A stretch of DNA of 64,000 bases, from the NCBI RefSeq assembly GCF_000002995.4, contig NW_025062479.1, positions 460,501 through 524,500 on the forward strand, written 5' to 3'. Source of the stretch: Brugia malayi. Taxonomy: Eukaryota > Nematoda > Chromadorea > Rhabditida > Onchocercidae. The notes beneath the pieces were generated by a model. That model ran no database searches and was not told the origin of the DNA. It saw nothing but the letters and a program-made list of their open reading frames with translations. This document shows positions 36,101 to 55,550 of this stretch, one piece after another; position 1 is the first letter of the stretch; every line of letters starts with the position of its first letter. The translations under genes were made by a program, and so were the position numbers.

Positions 36101-38936
36101 TAAGCATATTAACCTGAAGAACGTCTTCCCGAGCTGTTTACTGACACTGTTCTGCGCCGCAGCTCTTCCATAGCATTACCATTTTCTTCAACAAGAGACG
36201 AACAAATACTTGCTGGTCTGTTACTGCTACTTCTAGTCATTGAAGTCCAATTCTAAAAAATTAAAAATTTCTAACCTTATCAGTGGTCATCGAGATCATA
36301 ATACAATAAGACGATCTAATTATAATTTTATGGTATTAGTAAAAGCAGAATATCTAGGGACCTTTACATTTTACGAGTCACTATTTCCATTTGGTTTGGC
36401 TAGTCATGTGATGGATAGTCTAATTTCTAGATTCTCCACAAAAAGCTAAATATTTACCCTCTCCACATTATCACCTCCCTTAAGGGCATTTCTTTCGCTT
36501 GCAGCAAGATCGAACTCTGTCAAGCACATTGATCGGCAGATGTCATTGCACAAATGGGAATGGAAAAACAATGCCATTCCCTTCGTACCAAGATTTCCAT
36601 TACCATAACCTTCTCCAGTTGCCTGAAATTTCTTTAATAATGCATATAGCAGGACTTTCGGCTAACTTATAATACCGTGCAATTAGAAATGGAATGAAAT
36701 CAAAATTTTTTGACAGTTGGAAATTAATAAAGTTTTTAATTTAGTAGGTTTTTTTTACCAGCTATAATCCTTTTCTGTATTTCAAATGTAAGCTACAAAC
36801 GAAACTAAATACATAAAATATCACTCCCAGCAAATAACAAGCTGAACATAAATGGAGAGTTGAGATAAAATAAACTGAATATAAATTTTGCAACCTGAAA
36901 ATTGCAAAAAAAAACATACGGTATGTATTTGCGGATCGGTATACAAATCTCCCACTCCTTGAATATCGACAACAATCAATTGATGTCCACTACGTTCAAA
37001 TGTAAAGTGACTGAATGCCTACAAATGTAAGAATATTTAAGAGTTACTGTTGTGTCATCCTTAATTTATTCCAAAAATAATTCTTAACAAAATAACTAGC
37101 ATATCTGTGACAACTAACCTGAGGCGTCTGTCGACAAATATCTGATACAAAGCCAGAGTTGGAGTTGTACTTAATATACTCGCCTTCTATGAAACGTTCA
37201 AGATGATAAAATGCATGTTCACTTTCATCAAGAAATTCCAAAATGCATACTTGAAAAATGTCAATCTAAATAGTTGTCGTGAATCGTAGGCCATGCATAA
37301 ATTGAACTTGCTCAGGTATTTGGTATGATACAATGCTTGTCTTTATTAAATCAACTAAAGAGATTGATTTTTTATTAAAATAAACTGATGGAAATAAAAC
37401 TACCTTTTTGGGTGGATGATGACGATTAAATTCCTCAGCCCAAAGTTTGCTATCCATTTGTAGCTTCACGTCTTCAAACAAAACCTAAATAACAGACGTT
37501 ATTCTGCATTTACAACCAAAACATTTGCTAAAACTTATTTAAACAATCTCAAAAATCCACAAAATATATGTGTGTCATGTAATTCAACATGCAAAAATTC
37601 TGTTATCTAATCAAAATAATTGGCGATTATATAATAACGACAAATCGTCAAAAATCATGTCTTTTTTTCCATCCTCTTTATTTTTCATATAACTCAACAG
37701 CATGTGAATTACAAATTCAGCACACGCTAAATCAAAAATAACAAACTTCTTTATCAACACTTCTTATATATTTTTTAGCAACATAGTTCTGTGCATGGTC
37801 CCAGTCGTCATTTTTACCACGCGATCCTAGCTTTTTCAAGCGATAACACTCGCGCATTGCGCCTCGAGCGAAAGGCTTCAAACAACACATATGAATAAAT
37901 TATATGCCAAATAACTATGCTCGGCATTCAGACATTTACTGTTTACCTTAAACTGGTAAAAAACCCTAAGGTAATGCGATATAATTTATCGAGTAAGGAT
38001 GAAAAAATAAAATAACACCTCCGGGTGCAATTTCACTTGCACATCATCAACGGTCCAGCACTGTTGTATACATGAATAACGATGACGTTTACAATCCCTC
38101 ACAGGTAATTGGTCAAAATGGAATTTTACCCACGGATCATCTGGATGCTTCACACACCTAATACAAGCAAAAAGACAATAAAAAGGACATGAAGAACTGC
38201 ATCCATAGAAAATCTAAATCAGTTACACTTCCACAGCATGATAGATGTAATAATTTGTAAAAATCTAGATAACAGTATAAAATACCATGCCGCAACCTGC
38301 TGCCATCGATGCATCAGCCCTCGATTTCCTTCGGATAAGCGCGACGAACGAGGATCAGGCTCGAATTGCTGATAATTTCTATTATCTAAGGGATCTAACT
38401 GGCTAAACTTCCGTTTTACCGATTCCTAAAATTATAAACATACAAGCAACACAATGATATTAAGATCTGTCAAATGTTGCCAACACTTACAGAAATGTCA
38501 CAAAGAGGTTCGAGCAATTGCCATTCTTCTGAGTCGTCCAAATGCTCATTTTCAGCATCATCGCCCTGCAACAATCAGATCAGCTATACACTAAAGGAAG
38601 ATTTCAGTTTCATTTGTTAATAAATTGAAATAAAATCAGCAAAAGCTCGCTTAATCAATATCGAACACAGCGTTGACACAATAAAATATATGCATCCGTA
38701 TCTCACGAAACAAAAAAATCTTTTAAAGGGAAATTTGAGGCATTCTAAACAAAAGTCTTTGCTTGAGAAGCGCTAGATATCTTGAGCTAGCAAAACTTAA
38801 TAGAAGACAAGAGAACAAAGAACAAATCTACAATGCCCTATTAATTTATTCGACATATATATCATTTGAAAATTCATAGTACCTGTGTTGGTGAAGTTGA
38901 GCCTACATATTTCCCGTGATTTTCAGTCGAATCCAT
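33108..38936 (-). CDS. efk-1: Eukaryotic elongation factor 2 kinase (alpha-kinase), about 720 aa
   Basis: Phosphorylates eEF2 to slow translation elongation; family members respond to Ca2+/calmodulin and energy stress. Exons (minus): 38936-38883, 38565-38491, 38425-38286, 38157-38019, 37875-37747, 37484-37404, 37265-37119, 37018-36920, 36622-36458, 36252-36114, 35759-35596, 35443-35375, 35288-35154, 34883-34824 (or 34842), 34611-34497, 34420-34249, 34045-33897, 33238-33108. The alpha-kinase domain is complete: PFARGAMRECYRLKKL, NYVAKKYI with the ATP-binding Lys, IEGEYIKYNSNSGFV, HQLIVVDIQGVGDLYTDPQ, and the Gly-rich NLGTKGMALFF with HSHLCNDIC. A Ser-rich linker follows, then SEL1-type helical repeats and the C-terminal GGYGLLQDLTKAYDLYTEAA docking region. 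Human eEF2K has 725 residues. The calmodulin-binding stretch before DPWVKFHF is weakly conserved. Confidence 0.95.
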
Positions 38937-40709
38937 ACAAAATTACTCAATAAAACCAATGATCTAACTTTCTTTCCATTCCTGCAATCGCAAAAACATG
39001 GAAAACCGGAACCGGAACTGGTAAAATGGACCTTAGAAATGGTAAACTTGATTTAAGTCTTCCCACTATAAAAAATAAAAGGAACACTTATCAACATCAT
39101 TTTCGAAAATAATTGAAGCAGACGTCAGGCACTACTATTGCAAAGAAAATTATGTTCACAATACTGCAACTAATGCAACAATTATAATTTTGATTCAGTA
39201 ATTCAATACAAATGAATTCCACATAGAATAGGCTGTTCTCAGATAAGACAAAAAGACCTGCTAGAAGCATCAACAAACAAAAATTTTAGGAAGACTGCTT
39301 TGGATGTACCCCAGAACTTCATCAATCTTTAACTTCTTTGAACTTCTTCACAAACCTTATTACACTGGAAGCTTTCAAATCTTTGGTTTCACACTCTGGA
39401 TACTGATAGTACACCGCTTATGCCAATATAGTTATCAAGGTATCAATCTCAAGCTTTCTACAACAGTGTACCATTTTTCACATACTACATTCTTACATAC
39501 TAATTACTCAAACACCAGAATTCTTCTAGGGAAACAGCGAAAGCTAAAACAAAGCACCAAACAATGGGCGATAACTGGAAGTATCACTTGGAACACAAAT
39601 GAAATTTCAAACTGCCGTTCTTTTAGAATAGAGAGAAGTTCGCTTAGTATAATACCACCCAGAATGAATGTACAGACGCACCAAGCTATCCCTTAGGATT
39701 GTCTGGGAATAGATCAGCTATTTCCAAGTCGTTTTGCATCAAAGACTACTACCAGGACACATACAAATTTATTTTATATATATATATATATATATTTCTG
39801 AATTAAAATTGAAAACTTAAAAAAATTAAAAGTACTACATATGCAACGCAAAGTTACGATGTCTACTTCGTTGTATTATAGCTAAGGCTTTGACAACAAA
39901 TGGATCAAGCAAAATCGTTTATTTTTTGCACCAAGGAAATACATGAAGTACATTGCAATCGATCAATGGGTAATGCTTCTGATTATCCATCCACATAGCA
40001 TTCCACAAAAAACCAAAAAAAAAAAAAAAAAAAACCTTCTCTAAAGACCATACGCACAAACGGATAATTGAGCAACGAGATCTAACGCGAAATGAAAAAG
40101 AGAATTGGTGGATATTTCTGAACACGTTAATATCAATATCACAAGCCTACACTTTTCAATATTACCCATGCATACGACAAACAAAAGAACAATATGAATC
40201 TCACTTCTTACTGAACACTTAACAAAATGCTAATATCGATACACGTTGCTTTGCATGCTACACTATAACGCTGTATTTAGAAACAGAAGCATTCTACATC
40301 GCTTTAATAAATAAAATATTCAAATTATGAACAACACAGAAACGAATAATCTAGTATAAATCCAATCAATTCCAGGAACAACCAATGAATGGAATCGCTC
40401 CGTAGTACTACGCCGCTGGAAGTTGATTTAATGTTTTCATTAATGTATCCGTTTCATTTCATATTTTAGCGTTTTCCGAAAAAGTTGGAAAACACTGCTC
40501 AGACTTGATTTTCAATATCTGAAAAAGCTATAGAAAACATCGTAAAATGCATTCATAGATCCATAAATAATTTAAAGTTGGAAAATACAAATAATCATGC
40601 ATATCTAAATTACAAAAAAGATATAATGGAAACTGAACAAGAATAGACGACATTATACATTTATAAAGCGACCAATAATCAGACCTTCATAAATAAGAAT
40701 GGAAATACA
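38937..40709. other. Intergenic region between Miro and eEF2 kinase
   Basis: Both neighbours are on the minus strand. The 1.77 kb holds the Miro 3' end (near 40710) and the eEF2 kinase promoter (near 38940). A 130-codon open frame on the plus strand (39304-39696) is the longest in the region but has no recognised domain and no clear splice partners. A TA dinucleotide run lies at about 39775-39795. Confidence 0.5.
39775..39795. repeat. TA dinucleotide microsatellite
   Basis: About ten uninterrupted TA units in intergenic DNA upstream of eEF2 kinase. Confidence 0.75.
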
Positions 40710-45567
<4,858 letters not shown>

Positions 45568-48500
45568 TGTTAGTGAAAATGTTAATAGTCAAATGGATGA
45601 CTATCCAGTTAGTTTTCACGAATCATTTCTTGTCGTTCAAAGTTCAAGAAGTAATCTGCAAGATAAAATATTAAAAAACTCAAAAAAAAAAAAAACAGAT
45701 GATTAGTACTACATCATGTGATCAATTCAATATCTATATTGAATGCTATTTCTGGGTAACAAAAAAATTTATTTATATAAATGATACAGCCGAATAGCTA
45801 AGAGGAAAAATAACGTGTTGTGAAAACTGAAGAAATCCCACAATCTCCAATAATTCAGGATAACCGGAAATACCGACAAAACCAGGACGCAATCAGTATC
45901 ACGCAAGAAGCGAACCACAGCCATTAAAGCCACAAAATCAATTTCATAAAGAAGGCCATGTTGCAACCAGCAAAATACCTTCCGGCCCATGGAATGAAAG
46001 TGAGAATTGAATGGTTGGTGTTCGCTTTCGGCAACGAAGTTAGCGTAAGTGTGTTGACGTAGCGGGAATGTCGTACGTTGATGTATGAAATTTCTCGTTA
46101 TCAATACAGAGTTTATATAAGGCAAATTAGTCACAAATACTTCACTTCTTCATATCCAATTTATTTTTGTTGAATATTTGTTGTTCAGGAGAAGGATGTT
46201 ACACGTCGGGAAATCATTATAATCTGAAGGAAAAGTACTCCTTCTTCTTTCTTCCTTACTGCTTCATAATATTTGGTTATTTTTTTAGATTCGTAAGATA
46301 ACCATTATGGTCCCACTTTGAAGATATTATTAATTCAGAAATGATTCGAATTTCTAAAATTTTCCTGCTGCTGTGGCTTTCCTGAAATCTTGTTTATGCA
46401 AATAATGCGTTCTTTTGTACTTTGTCAGATCGAATTAACTTATTTTTTTAGTGTTTCAATCAGGTTGAAAGTTCAGTTTGAAGAATTGACAACCGATACT
46501 GTCACAATATCCAATTCACAATTAAAATGGAAAGATTAAATTTTGTTACAGAAGCCAGGCATAACACAAATGATAAATTAATATAAAAGAGAAATTAGTA
46601 AACAGTATTCTAAAGCACACTTGAAAATGTAAAGATAATAAAGAAAAATTGGCGAGCAATTTTTCAAGAATTCACTCTCTATGATGTCATCATGTACGTA
46701 GATATTTTTTGGAATGATGATAGGAATTAATAACAGCAACACAACACTCAAAGTTGTCTTTCACTTTTAATGTTTATCTTTTTTTGACAGCATTTGATTA
46801 GTGATATCTGCTGCTATCGCTACGAATGATCAAATTTGTAAAATGCTATATTTCCCAAAATAGCTCGAAAAATTATTTTGTTTCCGATGAAATTTGACTT
46901 TATGTTGTTGCTACAGTATGTTGACTGAATTTTTTGCAATTCTCAATAATTTGAAACTTAAAAAGCTCTTTTCTTGGTTTGCTCAAGACCTATAGATATT
47001 AAATCACTGTCACGACCCAATTTGGCTACAGTTTCAAGAACAATAAATTCGAGAAGAATATTCAAAGTTTTTATTAGTCCACTTATCTCCAATATCTTAA
47101 TGCATAGCAAATTAAATTTGTCTGGTAAATTCTTTTAAATTTAAACCGTATGAAAGGATAAGGTTGATCAGCTCTATTGAGTAATAGTTTTGTGTTGTTA
47201 GCTTTAAGTGGTAATTATTCCTTTCCAAAAAGTCAAACTGAATTTGTTCTCTAGATCAAAAAAAAAGAAAAAAAGTTGAAAGTAAGAACAGAACTATGTT
47301 TGCACTTCTTCAGAAGAATGTTGCAGTAATTAAATAGAAATTTTTCAACAAAAAACTTGAAAACAACCTTTCAAATGCGGAATTCCTATAGTATTATATC
47401 TTCTTTGGCGTGATAGAAAGTTCCGTTAGAAATTATTGTGCAACTTGGACAAAGCTAAATTGAAGCAATAAGTATGACACTTGCTTTTGTATAAACATCT
47501 TATTTCCACAACATTTCCAGACGTTATCGAAACCATCCATTCTAAATTTAATTTTAATAAGTAAACATTCATAAATGTAAGATGGAAGCAATCAGAACTA
47601 AATAAGTTTGGTGATAGATAATATTTCGAGTTCCTTTTAAATGTTAACCATAGATCCGACAAGAACAGGACGATTCATTTCTCTAAATTAAAACAATTTT
47701 AATTGTTGACCTACCGTACTCTTTGAAATTGATTTGTAATACGGAATACTTACGAGAAAATGATTTTTCCACACGAAATAACCTTATCACATTTTTGTGC
47801 CAATATTACTTCTCGATTCAAACCTATTTATTTATTACCTATTTAACAGAATTCAGAAAAAAGCAAACCAAATAAAAGAAAGATAGACTTCAGTTTATTC
47901 TTTTTTTCCATATATCAGAAGGAATCAGTGGTGTTATTTTTCTTCATTTTCATTGATTAAAATAAGCAAAAAAAGTAAACTCGATGTTATTTTATTACAA
48001 ATTTGAGCCATTAGACGGAAATAAATGATTCTGAAGCTTAAAATATTTCAAGAAATCAACTTTATCTTTCTTTGGGATGCTCTCGATTTGTGTTCTTAAC
48101 TATCCGATCATATAATTCCATCAGACCTCTCAATTTCGTCTTATCTTACTGATTCATAGCGCAATATGACAATATGCGAAAAGACAAAATCTATAAAAGG
48201 AAGGGACAATACCATCAGATATTCTTAGTACATCTCTAAATTTTGTCTCAGCGTGTAACACTCACGTTGAAAGTGAACAAATATGAATAGAGTGACGCAC
48301 TACTCACCACAAATTATTAGCAGAAAATACCAATTTTTAGAAAAAAAAAAAAAAAAAAAAACGAAAAAAGAGGCAAATAAATATTTTCATCATTAAAAAA
48401 AATACAATTTTGGGAATTTATGAGCATTAAACGATTATAAAGATCAGTAAAATTAAAAAAAAAAAAGTTAAGAAAGTTATGGGAATTAAAGATAAATATC

Positions 48501-51500
48501 TGGTGTGGAGTAAAAATGACTTTAAATTTTTTTTATTTTTCAAACTTTTATATCAGAATGTCATATAGTAAGATGAAATCAGCCAAATAATCACCTTATA
48601 AAACTAATTTTTGTTTCTCGGATTTCCAATCCTACATAATCTTTTCCTTGCAATTGTTAATAATAAAAAATAACTTTCACAGTTCGATCATCTATTTGAT
48701 ACTGTTTGTTCCGAGATATTATATAATGCAAATGATGAAGTCTGAAATGTACAGAAAAGCGAATTTTTTTTTGCCTCTATTTTCTAAAATTAGAGAAGTA
48801 AATTTGAAAAAAAAAAAGCATAAGTGTTTGGTTTGTTCAATTAAATTTCGCGTTAAGGAAAATTAAAATGCCCAAATGGGCACTGTTCCTTTCGTTGAAA
48901 CTTCTGTATTTCAGTACTTTTCTCTACTCGTTTACTTTCTTCTTTTTCTTCTTCTTCAACTCTAACATTACGTATTGAAATTCGAATATTCAGTCGAGAG
49001 ATTCTAAAACATAAGATGGGTATTTTAATTTCAGTGGCATTTTCCAAACAAAGAAAAGGAATCTTTAGAATTAAGGTATCCTACTTGTTCTTCATTGACA
49101 TAAACCCAGCATTTTAGCCAAATCATTGAAATCCCCATTCATTTAATATTCAATCTTTTCCTCAATGAAATTGAAAGCGATAGTGTTGCGCAAAATCCAA
49201 AATGGCTCATATTTCGGAAAAAACTGTCGTTATTGACTGATATTTGTTAAGAAAAGAAGAAAAGAAAAAAAAAATTGGAAAGGGCGAAAGTATTTTTATT
49301 TTTCAATTTTTTTTTTCTTTTAAATTTTGCACTGATTCTCAGCACACAAGCTATCATAGTGTTTTCCTATTGCTTTACCAATCTGCTTTATATTGAATTT
49401 CCATTTCATGCTTTTCTCTTTCTTTGGTTCCTAAGAAAAACATTTTAGTTCATCTTCATAATCATTCAAACTATTTTTATCATTTGTTGTACCCATATCT
49501 GATTAATCTCACCAATAATAGTGAAATCGAAAGTCCTGTCGAAATATTTGGTTACTTTGGAAACCATGTTCCATCAAACATTCGGCATTTTTTTTTTCTT
49601 CGTAGAAAAAAAAAACTTTGTGAGGGAAGGATATTGTTTAAAAAAAAAAAAAAAAAAAACTTAGGAAAGATACTGTTTGCTATTACTACTGCAACTTGAG
49701 ACAATAACATTTTGGTAAAGTAAAAGTAGTAGTAGTAAGTAATGGTAGAGTAGGAAGCAATCATTGAGAATAATTAAAGCTACCGTTTGCAATTCTTCTA
49801 CCTATGTTTCTTTTTTAAAGTGCAGATGGACACTAATAATTACTCTTTTCTATCGTTGCTTCCAAATGGTTATGTGTGATTTATCAACTGATACCTGTCC
49901 AATTTCTAACAGTCATCCATTACCTAGCAAATTTATTTATTTTTTGGTTATTATTATTACCAGTAATTACCGAATGTGACGTTGTATGTTACCCGTTTTT
50001 ATTATTTATCCTTTATTATTCATTGTATTGTGTTACCCTTCGTGTTTCAGAATAGCATTTAAGGTGATTTCTATCTGTCTAATTCCTAATAAACATACAA
50101 CTTCACGTTTTAATTATCGTATTAGTAATGGCAATAATAATTTGACATATTTGTTATTGCCGTTTCCATAATCATTGTTGTAAATAAATGTTGCATGAAT
50201 TCTACTACCAATAGTAATGCTCCATAAAAATGAACTGTGCATCCAATTTCTTCGAATAGTTTCAATAATTTCCTTCAAAACTAAGATTCAAAGATTTCAA
50301 ATTTTCTTCATATTGGAAGGTAAGAAGTGGTACTGTTTTATAGGAGATTTAATAAATTATAAATATGGAAGTTTAATATTTATATGAAAATTTTTATGAT
50401 GAAAATAATAGTGTTCAATAAAAAAAAAAATGAAAAAATGCATCCAAAAGGAAAAAAAAAAAGATGCAGTTTGCAGCAAAAGTAGCTTAAACATATTCAC
50501 TAAAAGGTGTATAGAAGGGAATGCTTCTTTAAGTATATATTATTAGTTTCACTCATTTTAATTTTAGACTAAAAAAGAAAACAAGAATGAAATGAATGAA
50601 CCATATGAATGCGTGAATGTACTTCAATGTGGGCGGTAATTTCCAATTTCTGAAATTTAAATTGTTCAATTTTTCCTTAAAAAAAACAAAGGAAAATACT
50701 CGCATTCTTTGTTGATTCAGATCTGATCACCTTATCGAAAGCTTCTCTTGTGTACGTCTTTTTAAAGAAACTGTCAAATTCTTTGACTTGCAACTTTTTT
50801 CTAAATGATTCATGAAATTTTTTGGCCGAAAAGAAATTGAGATCGTTTTGAAACAAAATATTGATTATTTTGAAATAGTTTGAAAATGTTTAAATCATAG
50901 ATCACTTAGTGTCGTTTTAGGGAAAGAAATGAAAATTATCATTTGATCTCATACATTTAAAATGTTTCTATAAAAAGAAAGGAAATAAAATCTAAATCAA
51001 TATGTCAATGTGAAAGTGATTGATTGTTGTTAAATGATTTGTTATTGTTAAATCTATGAATCATGTGCAAAATAAAGGAATTGAATCGATCATTCAAAAG
51101 GAGTGTCATCCCAGGTTATTACTGATTGTCTATTTACAATCCCTTATATAATCCGCTTATCCCATATTTTCATCATTTTTTTGTGATAAGCTATATCAGT
51201 TTTATCGTGGATTCCTCCCTTCTCTATGTGTTCGTGTCTGTTTGTCTGTGTGTATGTATGTTTGTTTATGAGCTTCTTTTAACCAGCCGACAAAAATTAT
51301 TTTTATAAAATTTCAAGCATCCATTATTTTACAGGGGAGTAAGAGAGGGGACAATCTTTTGTTTCTTGCACTGATGCGAGATATTTTCAATTCGATGGAA
51401 TTCTCAGTGGTACTTTATATCACAGAAAATTTTTAAATTTGAACAGCTTTTCCATATTTCTTTGAACAAAAAAAAAAAGTGCATGAGGAGTGAAAGTTCA

Positions 51501-54500
51501 TGCACAAAATGCAGCTGCACGCGACTTGCAATGTGATGCATGCTACATACATCACATGATCGTAGAGGACAAACCCTTCTCTCATATTTATAGAAATGAT
51601 CAATTTTCGTCATGCAAATGCAACCTGCACTCATATTCGGAACAATTTGTTATCCGATCTTTTTTGCCCTTAAAATTTTTATAACTATTTGTAATTAATT
51701 AGCTACCGGGAAACAGAGTTGGTACATGTTGTAAATGCGAGGTAATAACATAATATGAAATTTCTGGAGCAAAAGCTTATCAATGCAATGTTATCAATTG
51801 ATTTCATATTTTTCCTTTTTGCTGGTGAAAGAGCAAAACTCTTTTCTTGTTGATATACAATTATAGTAAGATTAAATTTTGCAGTCAATCATCAAAAATT
51901 AATTTTGTGATCATTTTCATTTCCGTTTTTGTTTGTTTCTTTTTTTTTCTTTCTATTCTATAAATAAATAATGGTTGTTTTAAAAAATACTTCACGAATT
52001 CTGGCGAATTAACTATGTTGAAAAATCATAAGCTTGAAATGTGAAATTTAGGCAGTGATTTTTTAATTATATTTTCTCAGGCTATAAATACTCACTAGCT
52101 TAATTAGAGCGATTTAGTTTCATTAGTTATCTAACAATGAAGTTTAACAAAAAAAAAAAAACGATCAAATTGTGTGGCTCTTTCATCGCTAAGCATTATT
52201 CATTTGTTTGCGCAGTAAACAGCTGTTTTCTTGAACCGATCAGCTATTGACTGATAATTTCTTATTTGAAAATCTTTTCAAAACTTAGAAATTTTACTTC
52301 TTTCTTTCAGTCTCATTGCAGTTCACCTTTAAACCAATTGTTCCAAAATCTTGAATATATATATCTCCTGTCTGATAGCATTTCGTCCTTCTTAAAAAAG
52401 TCAGAAAATCCCATTATAAATATTTTTAAGTGGACAGTATTAACTGTGAAGATATTAGAAAGTCAAATGTTTCATTCATCGTTTTATTTGAAAAATTTAG
52501 ATACCTTTTTTTTTTCCCTCAATTTTTCTATCTTTTATTTGGACATCCAGCATTTATCTAGCACTTAATTAATCTATAATCAAGATTATCTTCATTATAG
52601 ATCGATTAAGTTTATTAGTTGCAATAAACAGGAAATAGCATTTCTACAAAGCTGCTACTTTCTAGAAAACTTGAGCAAGTTTTTCTAGTCTGCTCATATT
52701 TTACCGCCAAATATGCATAATTAGTTTTCCCCTCCACATCTATCATAAATCATATTGTACATTATAGCTCTGTAATCCTATTTTCGTAGGAATAATTGTG
52801 GTGGTAGTACTCTTAGACATTTTCAACTTTTTCACATTTCTGCTACATTCTTTTGAACTAATAACTTTCTGCTAGATTTCATCTGAAATAGTTCTATCAT
52901 AGAATAATCACAGAAGATGTGTCAACTGTACAATGATAGTATTATTATGCTATCGATATCAACTTGTAATGTTTTGAGAAAATACCGAGATTAGTCTCTT
53001 ACTATTCCTTTCTTCTTCACTGTAAGATGAGTTATTGTCATATGTAAAACTGTGAAATGTCAACAGCACAAAGTGTGAATTTTCATAATCAACGAATATC
53101 CCTCACAGCTATGAATGGTGAGCAGTCAGTTATTTCCTTGTCGTATGTGTGTGTATCTTTGTCATTTCATTTCATGCATATTGGGTTAGGTAGACGCATA
53201 ATGATGTCTACCTACGTATTGCTATAAATAAATAAATAATTGTTTGTGATTTATATTTGAAATCCAGTTTGTCTCATATATTCATCATGATGTTGTCTTT
53301 TGCAAAATTCGTGACTTGCTCGATTCAGTTTTGCAGTCGTTGTGTTACGTGTTTAGCGATTAGAAGGCATAACATTATTACGTACTGTTATTATTATTAT
53401 TATTACTTTTTTTATCTAACTATCTTCTATGCTTATTCCATTGCTAATCAATTCTTTGTTCATTAAATTTATGATATTTTAAAAGTTTCATTTTATTCAA
53501 CAGCTTTTGACAGCTTTTCAATTTTTGCTATTTTTTTTTTTTGAAATCTTTAGGCAGTTACTAAAAATTTGTCAACCTTATGATTGTTCTACAGTGGATT
53601 CCATCATCTTTTTTGAATATTGCTGCTACAATTTTTCTTTAATGAAAGATGAATGCAAAATGGTGAGCCAAATTTACGAATTTAGCTTACTGCTTAACTT
53701 CATCAACATAAATTTATCACATTTGTATTGGAGTATTCGTGGTAGTAGCAGGAACTGTAATTTCTATCACTGAACATAAAAGTAGCAGCAGTGATGCACT
53801 GGACATCTGTTAATAACCAAATTTAATTTGTATTTTCAATTGAGGAGAAAACTAATATGTGAAGTAAAAAAAGGCGCAAATAGGTGAAATAAAACTGTAA
53901 CAGATGTTACCGCTTATATAAAACATACAAATATATTTCCAAATCGTGCATATATATACATATATCACATTCATACCTACACATAAATTTACATATGTGT
54001 TATCTAATTTACCTATTCATACTACAACAATACGGAGAGTAAGAACGGTAACAAACTAACGAACAACATGGACTTAACTTAAGTGAAACGATTTGAAGTA
54101 GTATGTGATCAGTACATAAGATAGACATAATAAAGTCAATCTACATATTTTCTCACTTGAAGTCTAAAAAAAGTGCATAAAAATAAAAATAATGATCGCA
54201 TAAGTGGTCCTATTATGTAGCATTCATTTTAGCTAATTGATATTCGATTCATATTCTATTCGCTGCTTTCTTCTCTTTTTCCTTCAATCAGAGTAACGGT
54301 TACTCATTTACGATAATTTCCATTTTATCCTGATGTCGTTTTCTAGGCACACTATTTGTATATTTATAGGTACTTAAACATCAATTTAATCCTCTTTACG
54401 AAACTTCTTTCAAATTTTAAGAAGTAAAGTTCATTGCACCAAAAAGGTAATTGGAAACTGGATTATATTAAAATGCTGGTTATTAAAATATATTCTTATG

Positions 54501-55415
54501 ACAGGAAATTGTCCATTCTTTCATTTTTGCAATCTAGCGGTTATATCTTTAAATAATTTAAAGCTGTTTCTTTAGTTCTGTCTTTTTTTTTTTTTTTTTT
54601 TTTAGAATTTACTTCTAAATTAATCTAATAATTTCAAATCAAGCGTTAAAAAAGGGAAGAAATAAATTAGCTACAAGAAGGTGGTCATTCTTATGTCACT
54701 AAACTGGGTCGTGATGGTCAGTGATGGTCAATCATACAGTTCCCAATATTGCAATCTATTTACAGCGATGCACACATGAAATAAATACGTTTTTCAAATG
54801 ATACGCAATCTTCGTATAATTTTCCAAATCTAATGTTATTGTACTCTGTAAATAGCCGATTTTACATTGTTGTTTCACGTTGACGATGGCTACCGGAAAT
54901 GCAGTAAGGTAATTTTCATTAAATTTAATGTCAAAATTAAATTTAATATTACAATATTCCACAATATTAACATTGTTGTTCTGTTCAGAAAAAATAGTTT
55001 CTTTTTGGTTTGATACTCAAATATCTATTTTGATAGGCTAAATGGTAGCATACTCACTATATGATACTACTGAATACCTTTTCAATAAACAGGTGTATAG
55101 TAAGAAAAACTATGGGTATTAGTGGGACGTAAGCATATGCAAAACTTTCTCATAGATTTTCATAATTAATTTCAAACTTTTCGTCCAAATTATACTGGTA
55201 ATTTCATTCATTTGAATAACTTCATGATAACATATGCATGCATTCTGCAGCAAATGCTAAAGCAATGAATTGTCAACTTCATTAACTTTTTTGATTTTGT
55301 TAACTGTCAACTGTTTTTTCCTTTGCTTAAAACTTTCTCTTGCAGATAGCTTTGCGTGTCTTTAAATTTCACTTTTAAATCCAGTTATCGTGAGAGAAAT
55401 CTTTGGGACGTGAGA
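45568..55415. other. Gene-poor region upstream of Miro, no gene identified
   Basis: About 9.8 kb of AT-rich DNA with long T- and A-runs. The first 500 bases include the Miro promoter; a 121-codon minus-strand frame (46134-45769) lies there but has no recognised domain. A patch near 51477-51680 is richer in G+C and open on both strands. Other frames of 60-100 codons are T-rich and low complexity. It could hold long introns, noncoding RNA genes or regulatory DNA; nothing is supported. Confidence 0.5.
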
Positions 55416-55550
55416 ATGCCATTAAGGAAGATAAGAAAAGAAAGGTTTCAGAAATATTCCTCTCTTTCTGTTTCTTTCTTGATTTTCTTCTATCTTTTCC
55501 AAGCCACTGTCAACATATGGATTTGCTATGAACTGAATTGCTGGGTAAAA
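55416..55550 (+). CDS. Possible orphan first exon with hydrophobic leader
   Basis: An ATG at 55416 opens 45 codons: a basic start (MPLRKIRKERFQKY) and then a hydrophobic stretch (SVSFLIFFYLFQ) with Cys, ending exactly at a strong donor GTAAGT. A good acceptor (CTTGCAG) lies at 55340-55346. It resembles a signal-anchor exon, but I could not find its continuation among downstream exons with certainty. The exon at 61125 is one candidate partner. It may equally be a chance frame. Confidence 0.25.

Noticed and set aside
45769..46134. 121-codon minus-strand frame upstream of Miro
   Set aside because: No domain, no matching splice context to the Miro start at 45567, and it overlaps the likely promoter.
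52266..52568. 100-codon Phe/Ser/Leu-rich frame
   Set aside because: Composition is that of T-rich noncoding DNA; no acceptor or donor fits its ends.
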